Below, one piece after another: positions 54,051 to 63,945 of a DNA stretch of 64,000 nucleotides. The notes beneath the pieces were generated by a model that saw only the letters and a program-made list of their open reading frames with translations, did not search any database and was not told where the DNA came from. The stretch is taken from positions 372,001-436,000 of the forward strand of contig NZ_QGGG01000001.1 in NCBI RefSeq assembly GCF_003148475.1, in the 5' to 3' direction. Within the stretch, counting starts at the first letter, position 1. The number at the start of each line of letters is the position of its first letter. Both the position numbers and the translations under genes were made by a program. Origin of the DNA: Pseudaminobacter salicylatoxidans (GTDB lineage Bacteria > Pseudomonadota > Alphaproteobacteria > Rhizobiales > Rhizobiaceae).

Positions 54051-55700
54051 GTGGAGAAGATCAGGCAAGGTGTTGTTGGCGAAGGGATGCGCATCGACGG
54101 GCCGTTCGGCCCGCGTCCGCTGGTCTATGCCGACTACGTCGCCTCGGGCCGGGCGCTGACTTTCGTGGAAGATGCGGTGCGCGACCTCGTGCTGCCCTTT
54201 TATGGCAACACCCACACCGAAACATCCTTCACCGGGCGCGAGACAACGCGACTGCGCGAAATGGCGCGTGCGGCGGTCAGGCGTGCGGTGGGCGCGGGAC
54301 CGCGGCATGCCGTGATTTTCTCCGGATCGGGCGCGACCGGCGCGATCGACAAGCTGATCCGCGCGATGGGGCTTTATGCTCCGGCGACGCTGCGCGCAAA
54401 GACGCGAGGGCAGGGCGAGGCCTCCCGGCCCGTAGTCTTCGTCGGGCCTTATGAGCATCACTCCAACGACCTGCAATGGCGCGAGGCGCTGGTGGACGTC
54501 GAGCGCGTTCCCCTCGACGCGGAAGGCCAGATCTGCCTCGATACGCTGGAACGGCTGCTGGTGAAGCACGAAGGCCGCGAAAGGAAGATCGGCGCGTTTT
54601 CGGCCGCCTCCAACGTCACGGGCATCAAGACCGACATGCGCAGGCTGGCAGCACTTCTGCATCGACATGGCGCGCTGTTTTTCTGCGACTATGCCGCCGG
54701 TGCGCCTTACATGGACATCGACATGGCCGAGAGCGCGCCGGGCGCGGGCGACCATATCGACGCCGCGTTCCTCTCGCCGCACAAGTTCATCGGCGGGCCG
54801 GGCGCGTCGGGTCTGCTGATTGCCGACCGTGCGCTGCTGTGCGGCACGGTGCCATCCATCGCCGGGGGCGGCACGGTCGCTTACGTCACCGCGGACCATC
54901 ACGTCTTCGTTGCGGACGCGGAACGCCGCGAGGAAGCCGGAACGCCCAATATCGTCGGCGACATCCGCGCCGGCATCGCGCTGGAGTTGAAATCGAGCGT
55001 CGGCGCACAGGAGATCGAACGGCGCGAAGGCGTCATCGTCGACAAGGTCATGCAGGCGTTTCTGGCCGAACCGGCCATCGATGTGCTCGGTTCGCCGACG
55101 GCAAGCCGTGCCGGCATCTTCGCCTTCAATATCCGCGCCGGGGGCAAGACCTTGCATCACGGCTTCGTCACCGCACTGCTGAACGACCTGTTCGGCATCC
55201 AGGCACGCGCCGGCTGTTCCTGCGCCGGGCCCTATGCGCACGACCTGCTGGCCATTCCGGCGGGGCAGGCTGAACGACACGAGGCACTGGTGGCCGGCGG
55301 CGAAAGCCTGCTGCGCCCCGGCTGGGTACGGCTCGGCTTCAACTACTTCTTCAACGAAGAGACGGTGGCCTACATCATCTCGGCGGTGCGCTTCATCGCG
55401 CAGCGTGGTGCCGATTTCCTGCCGCTCTACGAGGTGGACGCCAAGGCCGGCCTGTGGCGCGTAGTCGATGCTCCGCTTCGCGAAGCGGCAGCTATTTCCG
55501 AACTGGGCGACATCTGGTCGGGTAAGGCCATGCCACCCTCGACTGACGATGCACCCGATTTCTCCGCCTGCCTGCGGCTTGCACAGGAACTGGCGGATAC
55601 CGCCGGTGGGAATGCGGACGCTCAAAATAGCCTGAGCAGCGAGGCCGAGGCGCTGCGCTGGTTTTGGATGCCAGGCGAGGCGGTGACAACGGCAGCGTAA
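54051..55700 (+). CDS. Class V aminotransferase-fold PLP enzyme (cysteine-desulfurase-like)
   Basis: A 549-residue PLP-dependent enzyme. The PLP Lys is in SPHKFIGGPGASG, the Asp region in FFCDYAAGAPYMDID, and a Cys-containing loop AGCSCAGPYAHDLLAI lies where cysteine desulfurases have their active Cys. The N terminus VEKIRQGVVGEGMRIDGPFGPRPLVYADYVASGRAL is typical of this branch. The start is uncertain: GTG 54051 is chosen to include it; ATG 54087 is the alternative. The protein is about 100 residues longer at the C terminus than ordinary desulfurases. The coupling to an Lrp gene suggests an amino-acid substrate, but none is known to me. Confidence 0.8.
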   Translation: MEKIRQGVVGEGMRIDGPFGPRPLVYADYVASGRALTFVEDAVRDLVLPFYGNTHTETSFTGRETTRLREMARAAVRRAVGAGPRHAVIFSGSGATGAIDKLIRAMGLYAPATLRAKTRGQGEASRPVVFVGPYEHHSNDLQWREALVDVERVPLDAEGQICLDTLERLLVKHEGRERKIGAFSAASNVTGIKTDMRRLAALLHRHGALFFCDYAAGAPYMDIDMAESAPGAGDHIDAAFLSPHKFIGGPGASGLLIADRALLCGTVPSIAGGGTVAYVTADHHVFVADAERREEAGTPNIVGDIRAGIALELKSSVGAQEIERREGVIVDKVMQAFLAEPAIDVLGSPTASRAGIFAFNIRAGGKTLHHGFVTALLNDLFGIQARAGCSCAGPYAHDLLAIPAGQAERHEALVAGGESLLRPGWVRLGFNYFFNEETVAYIISAVRFIAQRGADFLPLYEVDAKAGLWRVVDAPLREAAAISELGDIWSGKAMPPSTDDAPDFSACLRLAQELADTAGGNADAQNSLSSEAEALRWFWMPGEAVTTAA

Positions 55701-55720
55701 GCTGCAACGCCGGCAAGAAG

Positions 55721-56794
<1,074 letters not shown>

Positions 56795-56830
56795 CGGCTT
56801 TCTCCGCTGATGGTGTGCAGGGTCATGGGA

Positions 56831-57853
56831 CTACTCGACCTTGGTGATCTTGGAGGAACGCACCGGCGTTCCGACGTCGGCCACGCGATGCGAGGCGAAA
56901 GCCAGCATGAAGCGTTGCGCGGCCGGCAGCAATGCGAAGATCGCAGCGGCGCCGGATGCGGCGTCCACCTTCATGGTCTCGATGCCGGCAACCGGCGCTT
57001 CGCCCGAGGCATCGAACACGACCACGGGAGAACCGGCTTGCGCCGCCGAAACGGCCATGCGCGCGACGAGTTCAGAGGTCGTGTCGGCGGCCCGGAACAG
57101 CACCACGCCGATATCGGGTCCCAGCATCTCCATCGGCCCGTGGCGCAACTGGCCGCCTTCGAGCGAGAAGCAGGGTATGCGCGACAATTCGGTGAGGCCA
57201 AGCGCGATGGCCTCTGCGATGCCCTGCGTGCGGCGGCCGGACGTGACGATAGCCGAAACATTGGCCAGCGACGCGGCGGCTGCGTCGATGGAAGCGGCGG
57301 ATGGGTTCTTGAGAATTTGCACCGCCTGCGTAGGGTCGGCGCCAAGCTCGGCCAGCACCGCCAGATGCAGCGCGAAGCTGATGGTGAGACTGCGCGTGGC
57401 TGCGAAAGCCTGTTCGTTTCCGCCGGCGCCGACGAGGCATGGCACGGTCCTTGCGAGACTGGAATTGCCGTCGAGCGTGAGACCAAAGGTGTTTTCCGGT
57501 ACACCGGCTTCGGTGAACCAGCGCAGCACCTCGGCACTTTCGCCCGACTGCGAGGTGACGAGAATAGTTCGACCCGACAATGGCAGCGGCTGGCCGAGTT
57601 GTTCGGACAGCGGCACGGCGACGGCATCGATGCCAAGATCGCGGTAGAGCGGCTCGACCGCGCGGCCCACCGCGTGCGAGCCGCCCATGCCGAGCAGGAG
57701 CAGGCGGCCGGTGGCGCGCAACGCCTCGGCGATCTTTTCAGCGACCGGCTTTGCCGCCTCGAAGGAGGCGATGGCGTCGGCGTTCTGCCGGGCCATTTCG
57801 TATTCGATGGCGATCAGGCCCGCGGGGCGTTCGTTTCCTGCTGTCACTGTCAT
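56831..57853 (-). CDS. Double SIS-domain sugar isomerase/deglycase (GlmS/AgaS-like)
   Basis: A 340-residue protein with two SIS domains, as in the isomerase half of GlmS and in AgaS/FrlB. It has LLLLGMGGSHAVGRAVEPLYRDLG, ILVTSQSGESAEVLRWF, IVTSGRRTQGIAEAIALGLTELSRIP and the typical GGQLRHGPMEML. There is no glutaminase domain. Start ATG 57853 overlaps the permease stop by four bases (ATGA). It probably isomerises or deaminates an imported amino sugar phosphate, or splits a fructosamine phosphate. No sugar kinase is present in the operon. Confidence 0.85.
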   Translation of the reverse strand: MTVTAGNERPAGLIAIEYEMARQNADAIASFEAAKPVAEKIAEALRATGRLLLLGMGGSHAVGRAVEPLYRDLGIDAVAVPLSEQLGQPLPLSGRTILVTSQSGESAEVLRWFTEAGVPENTFGLTLDGNSSLARTVPCLVGAGGNEQAFAATRSLTISFALHLAVLAELGADPTQAVQILKNPSAASIDAAAASLANVSAIVTSGRRTQGIAEAIALGLTELSRIPCFSLEGGQLRHGPMEMLGPDIGVVLFRAADTTSELVARMAVSAAQAGSPVVVFDASGEAPVAGIETMKVDAASGAAAIFALLPAAQRFMLAFASHRVADVGTPVRSSKITKVE

Positions 57854-58695
57854 CCCTTGACGCCGCCTTGTGTCAGCCCCGAAATCAGGGCGCGCTGCAT
57901 GAACAGGCCGATCAGTACCGGCGGCAAGGCGGCAAGCACGCCGGCCGTCGCGATCAGGCCATAGTCGGACACCCGGCCGCCGGCGAGGTCGGCGATCGCC
58001 ACCGTCAGGGTCTTGGCCCTGAGGTCGGAGGTGAAGAGCAGGGCATAGAAGAACTCGTCCCACGCAAGCAGGAAGGCAAAAAGCGCGGCGGTGGCCATCA
58101 CGGGTGCCGCGAGCGGCAGCGTGATGAGCCTCAGGATCTGGTCGAGCCGCGCGCCATCTATCATCGCAGCACTTTCGATCTCGCGCGGAATAGCGTCGAA
58201 GCCGGATTTCAGGAGCCAGGTGGTGAAAGGCGCAAGGATGGTAAGATAAACCAACGCCAGCCCGTACACGGTGTTGAGCAAGCCGAGTGCCGCAAGCGCC
58301 ATATAAAGCGGCACGGCCAGCGCCACAGGCGGCAGCATATAGGTGGCGATCACCGCATAGAGAGACCAGCCGACTTTGGGCGTGCGCGACACGGCCCAGG
58401 CGGCGGGGATGGCCACAAGAAGCGCTGCAACCGTCGCCATGCCGGCAACCCGCAAACTGTTGAACAGCGCCGCCACGAAGGCTGCGCCTTCGGTATTGGT
58501 CACAGCCGTCAGCAGGCGGGTGTAGCGCGACAGATCGACCGTTTCGGGCCACCAGTTCAGCGGTTTGGAAATGAGGTCGGTGGTGGAGGAAATGCTCATG
58601 ATGAACAGCCAGGCCACCGGCGCAAGGATGACCGCTGCCAGCAGCAGCGCGCATATGTGGATCAGGATGGTGACGAAAAGACTGCGGCGTTCCAT
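57850..58695 (-). CDS. CUT1 sugar ABC transporter permease (MalG type)
   Basis: A 281-residue permease with six membrane spans and the EAA-type coupling loop IPREIESAAMIDGARLDQILRLITLPLAAPVM. The start ATG 58695 overlaps the stop of the first permease. The long open frame further upstream is a shadow of the first permease gene. Confidence 0.93.
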   Translation of the reverse strand: MERRSLFVTILIHICALLLAAVILAPVAWLFIMSISSTTDLISKPLNWWPETVDLSRYTRLLTAVTNTEGAAFVAALFNSLRVAGMATVAALLVAIPAAWAVSRTPKVGWSLYAVIATYMLPPVALAVPLYMALAALGLLNTVYGLALVYLTILAPFTTWLLKSGFDAIPREIESAAMIDGARLDQILRLITLPLAAPVMATAALFAFLLAWDEFFYALLFTSDLRAKTLTVAIADLAGGRVSDYGLIATAGVLAALPPVLIGLFMQRALISGLTQGGVKG

Positions 58696-59576
58696 CAGCG
58701 TGCCCCTGCGGTTCTGCGGATGACGGCCGCGTAGATAACGGCAAGGACAGTCACCATCAGCGTGACCATCAGCGCCAGCGATGCGCCGGACCCCGCCCGC
58801 TGGAACGAGAACGCCTCCTGGTAGACGAGGATCGACAGGGTGCGCGTCGAGTTGGCGGGGCCGCCGCGCGTCATCACCCAGATGATGTCGAACACCTTGA
58901 AGGCCTCGATGGTGCGCAGCACCAGCGCCACCATAAGTGGGCCGGCGAGATAGGGCAGGATGACGAAACGGAAGCGCGACCATGCGCCGGCCCCGTCCAC
59001 CATGGCCGCCGAGGTGATGTCGCGCGGCACGGCTTGCAATGCGGCGAGAGCGATCAGCGCGACAAGCGGAAAGTTCTTCCAGGTGTCGGCGAGGATGAGG
59101 GCGGCCAGTGCGGTTCCCGGCTCACCCAGCCAGGAGCGATAGGCGTCGAGCACACCAATCTGCGTCAGCGCGGCGTTGAGAGCGCCATATTCGGGATTGT
59201 AGATCAGCCGCCAGAGCGTGGCGTTGACCACCGTGGGCAGTGCCCAGGGCAGGATCATCAGCGCGCGCAGCACGGCGCGGCCGTGGAATTGCTGGTTGAG
59301 CAGAAGGGCGGCGGCGACGCCCACCACCATCTCGGCCGCGACCGAGATGACCGCAAACCACGTGGTGGTGACCAACGCGCGCTGGAAACCTGTATTCGAC
59401 AGCATCTTCACATAGTTGGCGATGCCGACGAAATTTCCGGACGTGCCCACCAGCTTGGCGTCGGTGAAGGAAAGCCGCACCGTGTCCACCAGCGGCCAGC
59501 CGATAACGGCCACCATGACGATCAGCAGAGGCAGCATCAGCAGCCATGCGCGCATGTTGACCCAGGCAGTGGACAT
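58695..59576 (-). CDS. CUT1 sugar ABC transporter permease (MalF type)
   Basis: A 293-residue permease with six membrane spans. The coupling loop is VPRDITSAAMVDGAGAWSRFRFVILPYLAGPLM, and FDIIWVMTRGGPANSTRTLSILVYQEAF is a typical MalF-type segment. It lies between the binding-protein gene and the MalG-type gene. Confidence 0.93.
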   Translation of the reverse strand: MSTAWVNMRAWLLMLPLLIVMVAVIGWPLVDTVRLSFTDAKLVGTSGNFVGIANYVKMLSNTGFQRALVTTTWFAVISVAAEMVVGVAAALLLNQQFHGRAVLRALMILPWALPTVVNATLWRLIYNPEYGALNAALTQIGVLDAYRSWLGEPGTALAALILADTWKNFPLVALIALAALQAVPRDITSAAMVDGAGAWSRFRFVILPYLAGPLMVALVLRTIEAFKVFDIIWVMTRGGPANSTRTLSILVYQEAFSFQRAGSGASLALMVTLMVTVLAVIYAAVIRRTAGAR

Positions 59577-59650
59577 TGAGCGGTTCCGATAATCCCTAAA
59601 TAAAAGCGGGCGACGTTCAGCAACGCCGCCCGCGAATTCAGCCTACGTCA

Positions 59651-60889
59651 TCAAAGGCCGCTGTTTTCAGCAGCGGTATTCAGCGCATCTTCCGGCGTAG
59701 CCTGCCCGAGCAGCGCTTCCTGAATGGCAAGCTGCAGCGCGGTCGACAGCTCCTGATATTTCGGCGTCGTCGGGCGCGGATACATGGCCGCCAGCGCCAC
59801 CTTGGCCGCGGCGATCATGTCTTCCTGGCCTTCGGCAACGGCCGGATCCTCATAGGACGAAGTCCAGATCGGCAGGCTGAGCTTGGCATAGGCGTTCTGC
59901 GTCGCCTGCGAAGTCATGAACTCGATATACTTCCAGGCCTCGTCGGGGTGCTTGCTGGTGGTGGTGATGCCAAGGCCCATGGAGCCGTTGACGGCCGAAA
60001 CCTCGCTCTTGCCTTCGACGCCCGGCGCCGGCACGACGCCAACCTTGCCGGCCACCTTGCTGTCCTTGGGATCGTTGGCCATGTTGTACATGTAAGTCCA
60101 GTTCAGCGCGAAGGCGGCTTCGCCGTTCTGGAACACGCGGCGTACGTCTTCCTCCAGGAATTCCTTCGAGTTTGGATTGGTAAGACCGGACTTGTAGGAA
60201 TCGACCATATAGTTGAGCGCATCCAGCCCGCCGTCGGTCTGGAAGGCCGGCTTGCCGTCCTTCAGGAATTCGCCCTTATAAGCACTGACCAGCGTGGTGT
60301 AGTCGCAGATCACGGCCTCGGCCTGCGACCAGCTCCAGGAAATCGGCGTGTCGAGGATGCCCTTTTCCTTGATCGTCTTGGCCTGTTCGGCAAGCTCGTC
60401 CCAGGTCTTCGGCGGGTTCGTGATGCCGGCTTTCTCAAGGATTTCCTTGTTATAGAAGAGATACTTCGTGTCGAGGATCCACGGCAGGCCGTAGCGCTTG
60501 CCCTCATATTCGACCGTGGTCCATGCGCCCGGCAGTACCCCGTCCTTCATGTCAGGCGTGATGCGATCGCTCACATCCACCAGCACATTGTTGGCGGCAT
60601 ATTCAGCCGGCCAGATGACGTCGAACAGCACGACGTCGTAGCCACCGCCCGAACCCTGCGCCAGCACGGTCTTGTCGTGCAGCCCTTCATAGGGGACGAA
60701 TTCGAGATTGACCGTCACATCCGGATTGGCCTTGGTGAAGGCTTCGGTCATGGCGCGGACATCGGCCTCGCTATAGGCGGCCTGCGCCATGAACAAGGCA
60801 TTGAGCTTGGTTTCGGCATGTGCCGCGCCGGCAAATGCCGCGGTGAAAAGCGTTGCGCCCAGCAGCGCAGTCTTGATCGGCTTCAGCAT
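59651..60889 (-). CDS. Sugar ABC transporter substrate-binding protein (family 1)
   Basis: A 412-residue MalE-like binding protein with a signal peptide ending near AAHA (residue 25). Typical blocks are YDVVLFDVIWPAEYAANNVLVDVSD, YGLPWILDTKYLFYNKEILEKAGI and AVNGSMGLGITTTSKHPDEAWKYIEFMTS. First gene of the operon, divergent from the ROK regulator. The ligand is unknown; with the SIS enzyme, an amino sugar or a glycosylated amino acid is possible. Confidence 0.93.
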   Translation of the reverse strand: MLKPIKTALLGATLFTAAFAGAAHAETKLNALFMAQAAYSEADVRAMTEAFTKANPDVTVNLEFVPYEGLHDKTVLAQGSGGGYDVVLFDVIWPAEYAANNVLVDVSDRITPDMKDGVLPGAWTTVEYEGKRYGLPWILDTKYLFYNKEILEKAGITNPPKTWDELAEQAKTIKEKGILDTPISWSWSQAEAVICDYTTLVSAYKGEFLKDGKPAFQTDGGLDALNYMVDSYKSGLTNPNSKEFLEEDVRRVFQNGEAAFALNWTYMYNMANDPKDSKVAGKVGVVPAPGVEGKSEVSAVNGSMGLGITTTSKHPDEAWKYIEFMTSQATQNAYAKLSLPIWTSSYEDPAVAEGQEDMIAAAKVALAAMYPRPTTPKYQELSTALQLAIQEALLGQATPEDALNTAAENSGL

Positions 60890-61025
60890 AATTACTCCTC
60901 CCGGCCGTTACTGACCTTTTCTCCCTCAGTGTTCATCAACATGGTTGGCGAGGCAACCGCATCCGGCACAATCCCAGACCATCACATGAAAACAAGTGCG
61001 CTCCCCATTAAATCAATTGTCTTGA

Positions 61026-61045
61026 AATATTCCTTGATGAATATT
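61026..61045. promoter_or_regulatory. Inverted repeat, ROK operator candidate
   Basis: AATATTC, spacer CTTGAT, GAATATT: a perfect 7-bp inverted repeat 25 bases upstream of the ROK regulator start, in the divergent region with the sugar transporter operon. Confidence 0.5.
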
Positions 61046-61069
61046 GAAAACCTGTCAAGAGGGTTGTCG

Positions 61070-62284
61070 ATGAGCGAGATGCGGCAGATCCGGGCAAAGA
61101 GCGGCACCAACCTGGGGGGTGCGAGCGCGCACAACCGCAGGGTCATCATCGACGCCTTGCGGGTGAACGGCGCCTTGTCGCGGGCCGACCTCGCACGTGC
61201 CACGCGACTGACTCCGCAGACCGTTTCGAACATCATCGAGGAACTGTCGCGCGACGGGCTGGTGACGTCGCGGGAGATCGTTCGCAGGGGCAGGGGGCAG
61301 CCCGCCACGCCCTACCAGTTGGTGGCCAAAGGCGCTTTTGCCATCGGCCTCCAGATCGATCGTCATGTGACGCGCGTGGTGGTGGTCAACCTGCTGGGCG
61401 AGGCGCTGGTGAAGATGGAGGCGAAACTGCCGAAAGATGGCCCGGCGCAAGGCGTGAAGGCAGTGCTTGGCCTCGTCGGTCAGGCGCGCGATGCGCTGCG
61501 CCGGATCGATCCGCAGGCCGACGAGCGGCTGGTCGGCCTTAGCATCGCCATGCCGGGTCCATTCGACATCGACACCGATTATGGCGATCCCTGGATGATG
61601 ACGGCCTGGCAGGCCTTTCCGCTGGTTGAGACCATCTCCGCTGAAACCGGCCTTGAAGTGGTCGTGCAGAACGACTCCGCGGCTGCTGCCGTCGCCGAGA
61701 AAATGGTTGGCGCCGCGCACGGGCTCGACCACGCCATCTGCATCTTCCTCGGCTATGGCCTTGGCGCCGGCCTGATCGTCAATGGCGAACTCTATGGCGG
61801 CGCCTATGGCAATGCCGGCGAGATCGGCATGATGCTGGCGCTCGCGCCCCGAGACGCCGGCATTGCTCCGCTGGAGCACGTGGCCTCGATCGCCTCGCTG
61901 TGCAAGGCGCTGGACATCGACCCGGCGGATCCCGACCTGTCCGAAACAGTCGTCCATGCCCTCGACCAGGCCGACCCGCGCATGCTGGACTGGCTCGCCA
62001 GGGCGGCCGAGCGACTGCGCTGGACCGTGCAGCTTCTGGAATCGACCTTCGATCCGCAAACGATCATCCTGTGCAGCAGTGCGCCACGGATGCTGGTCGA
62101 GCAACTGGTGGCGCGCATGCATCCGCTGCTGCCATCGGTCTCGGAACGGCGCGAGCGCTTTCCGCAGGCCCGCCTCCAGTCCGGCCTCGGCGACCGCTGG
62201 GCCGTGGCGCTGGGCGCTGCCGCCGAGCCAATCTCCCGCGCTTTCGATCCACGCTTCTCGGCCATCATGAAATCCCGGCTGTGA
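61070..62284 (+). CDS. ROK-family transcriptional regulator
   Basis: A 404-residue NagC/XylR-type protein. It has an N-terminal winged helix (NRRVIIDALRVNGALSRADLARATRLTPQTVSNIIEELSRDGLV, about 20-65) and a ROK domain (about 85-395). The latter contains VQNDSAAAAVAEKMVGAAHG and IFLGYGLGAGLIVNGELYGGAYGNAGEIG. The CxCGxxGCxE zinc motif usual in ROK proteins is missing; the region reads LAPRDAGIAPLEHVASIASL. Start ATG 61070 follows AGAGGG. It is expected to repress the divergent sugar importer. Confidence 0.9.
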   Translation: MSEMRQIRAKSGTNLGGASAHNRRVIIDALRVNGALSRADLARATRLTPQTVSNIIEELSRDGLVTSREIVRRGRGQPATPYQLVAKGAFAIGLQIDRHVTRVVVVNLLGEALVKMEAKLPKDGPAQGVKAVLGLVGQARDALRRIDPQADERLVGLSIAMPGPFDIDTDYGDPWMMTAWQAFPLVETISAETGLEVVVQNDSAAAAVAEKMVGAAHGLDHAICIFLGYGLGAGLIVNGELYGGAYGNAGEIGMMLALAPRDAGIAPLEHVASIASLCKALDIDPADPDLSETVVHALDQADPRMLDWLARAAERLRWTVQLLESTFDPQTIILCSSAPRMLVEQLVARMHPLLPSVSERRERFPQARLQSGLGDRWAVALGAAAEPISRAFDPRFSAIMKSRL

Positions 62285-62407
62285 TGGCTGCCGCGCAAGA
62301 TTCGGTGCTGGTGGGCAACGCAACGGTGCGCCTGAATACAATTGATGACAAACCGATGAGAAAAATGTTCCGCTGAGCCGTGCGAAGCAAAAATATCGGG
62401 AATAGGG

Positions 62408-63163
62408 ATGGCTGGCAGCGACGAAGCGAAACTGGAACCGACCCCAAAAGCATCCTCGAACATGACCGGACGCTCAGAGAGTCAGGAGGTGATCCCCCAG
62501 CCGCTGCGATTTGGGATAGGTGTTATCTTGACGGCGCTGGCGGGGTTCATCGACGCGGTCGGCTTCATCGAGCTTGGCGGTTTTTTCGCATCGTTCATGA
62601 GCGGCGCGAGCATTTCCCTTGGCGTCAATGCAAGCACGATGCACGCGGACGCTGTGTACCATGCGCTTCTTCTGGTCACTATCTTTGTCGTTGCGGCTAC
62701 GGCTTCGAGCGTGATTTCCGGTATGATCCGGCCATGGGGAATACCGGCGGCCATTGCGCTGGAAGGCACCTGCCTTTCAGGCGCGCTTCTGATGATCGAG
62801 AGCAACTGGCCCTCGTCCCTCTCCATCATGCCTGTAGTGGCTGCCATGGGCGTCCAGAACACAGCGTTGCAACCCATCCGCGGAATTCGCCTCGGCGTCA
62901 CCTTCATGACCGGCACGCTGGTCAGCCTGAGTCAGGCATTGGGAGGGTCCGTGACCGGAAACGCACGGCCGTGGAGTTGGACGCCTCACGCGCTGATCTG
63001 GTGCTTGTTTGTTGCAGGGGCCGCGGCCGGAGCCGTGTTCCATAAAGAATATGGCTTTGCCGCGATTGCCGCTCCCACGCTGGCGGTCTGGCTTCTGGGA
63101 CTCTCCGCTTTCATCGCGGTGCTTCTGGCCGTTCGAAAGGAAAAGGCCCCGGAAGGGGCTTAG
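62408..63163 (+). CDS. DUF1275 (YoaK-like) membrane protein
   Basis: A 251-residue integral membrane protein with six hydrophobic segments after a polar N terminus of about 35 residues. The DUF1275 pattern is clear: LTALAGFIDAVGFIELGGFFASFMSG near the first span, VVAAMGVQNTALQPIRGIRLGVTFMTGTLVSL and a C-terminal span before VRKEKAPEGA. Function unknown; it stands alone. Confidence 0.88.
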   Translation: MAGSDEAKLEPTPKASSNMTGRSESQEVIPQPLRFGIGVILTALAGFIDAVGFIELGGFFASFMSGASISLGVNASTMHADAVYHALLLVTIFVVAATASSVISGMIRPWGIPAAIALEGTCLSGALLMIESNWPSSLSIMPVVAAMGVQNTALQPIRGIRLGVTFMTGTLVSLSQALGGSVTGNARPWSWTPHALIWCLFVAGAAAGAVFHKEYGFAAIAAPTLAVWLLGLSAFIAVLLAVRKEKAPEGA

Positions 63164-63195
63164 ATTGCCGACGGCATTCCTCATCAGGCGGCAAT
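63164..63195 (+). terminator. Stem-loop after the DUF1275 gene
   Basis: ATTGCCG (63164-63170) and CGGCAAT (63189-63195), with an 18-base loop, directly after the stop codon. A second small stem, GCCCC-GGAA-GGGGC, overlaps the stop. The T-run is weak. Confidence 0.4.
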
Positions 63196-63359
63196 CGTTA
63201 TATTATTGCAAATATATTGTGTCTCGACTTTTCGCCAAACCTCACGCCGTAAACGATGTGATTTGAAACGGGCAGCGGGCAGAATTTGGCTTGTACGAGC
63301 ACGGATGATAGCGCCCGGCTTGCTCTTCGCCCATTTTCAGCTTGCGTTTCCGGGCTAGT

Positions 63360-63381
63360 GATATATTCACATAAATATATC
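63360..63381. promoter_or_regulatory. AT-rich palindrome, ArsR operator candidate
   Basis: GATATATT, spacer CACATA, AATATATC: a perfect 8-bp inverted repeat 39 bases upstream of the ArsR-family gene. AT-rich palindromes of this kind are used by BigR/SqrR-type ArsR repressors. Confidence 0.55.
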
Positions 63382-63419
63382 GCATACGAGATTTTGCAGA
63401 GCTATCTCCAGGGCCTGCC

Positions 63420-63830
63420 ATGCTGACGAACTTTCTTGATATGGGCGAACGTCCATTTGGCGAGCCTCGACCACGGAGGCATTCGGCGCAGGCGCCGAAT
63501 GCCGACCTGACCTCGGCGGCTGCCGGCTTCGACAGCCTGGCCGCATGGGCGGCAAAGGTCAGCGACGTCTTGAAGGCTGCCGCTCATGAAGGGCGTTTTC
63601 TTGTCCTGCGCCTTCTCGCCGACGGCGAAAAATCGGTGTCCGAACTGGAAGAAATCATGACCCTTCCCCAGTCGGTGGTTTCGCAGCACCTTGCCCGGCT
63701 TCGCCACGACGGACTGGTGAAAGCCAGACGGGAAGGGAGGATTGTCTACTACTCTCTCGCGAACGCCGAGAGCGCGGCGATGATCTCTGTGTTTTGTCGG
63801 TATGGAGGCCTTCAGGGACCAACGCCTTGA
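63420..63830 (+). CDS. ArsR-family transcriptional regulator
   Basis: A 136-residue regulator with the ArsR winged helix (KVSDVLKAAAHEGRFLVLRLLADGEKSVSELEEIMTLPQSVVSQHLARLRHDGLVKARREGRIVYYSL, about 45-113). An unusual polar N-terminal extension of about 40 residues precedes it. Overall it resembles BigR/YgaV sulfur- or redox-sensing members, but of the two Cys used by BigR only the C-terminal one (ISVFCRYGG) is visible. No ELCVCDL metal site is present. It probably autoregulates and controls the next gene. Confidence 0.85.
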   Translation: MLTNFLDMGERPFGEPRPRRHSAQAPNADLTSAAAGFDSLAAWAAKVSDVLKAAAHEGRFLVLRLLADGEKSVSELEEIMTLPQSVVSQHLARLRHDGLVKARREGRIVYYSLANAESAAMISVFCRYGGLQGPTP

Positions 63831-63945
63831 AAGCCGACCGAGGGTCAAACCCCGCCACATCCGACCAATTGACTCTTCGTCGATGCAAGTATCCGATGAC
63901 GGACGTTCTCATGCACTCGGTTCCTTCATCAGGAGACACCCGGTC

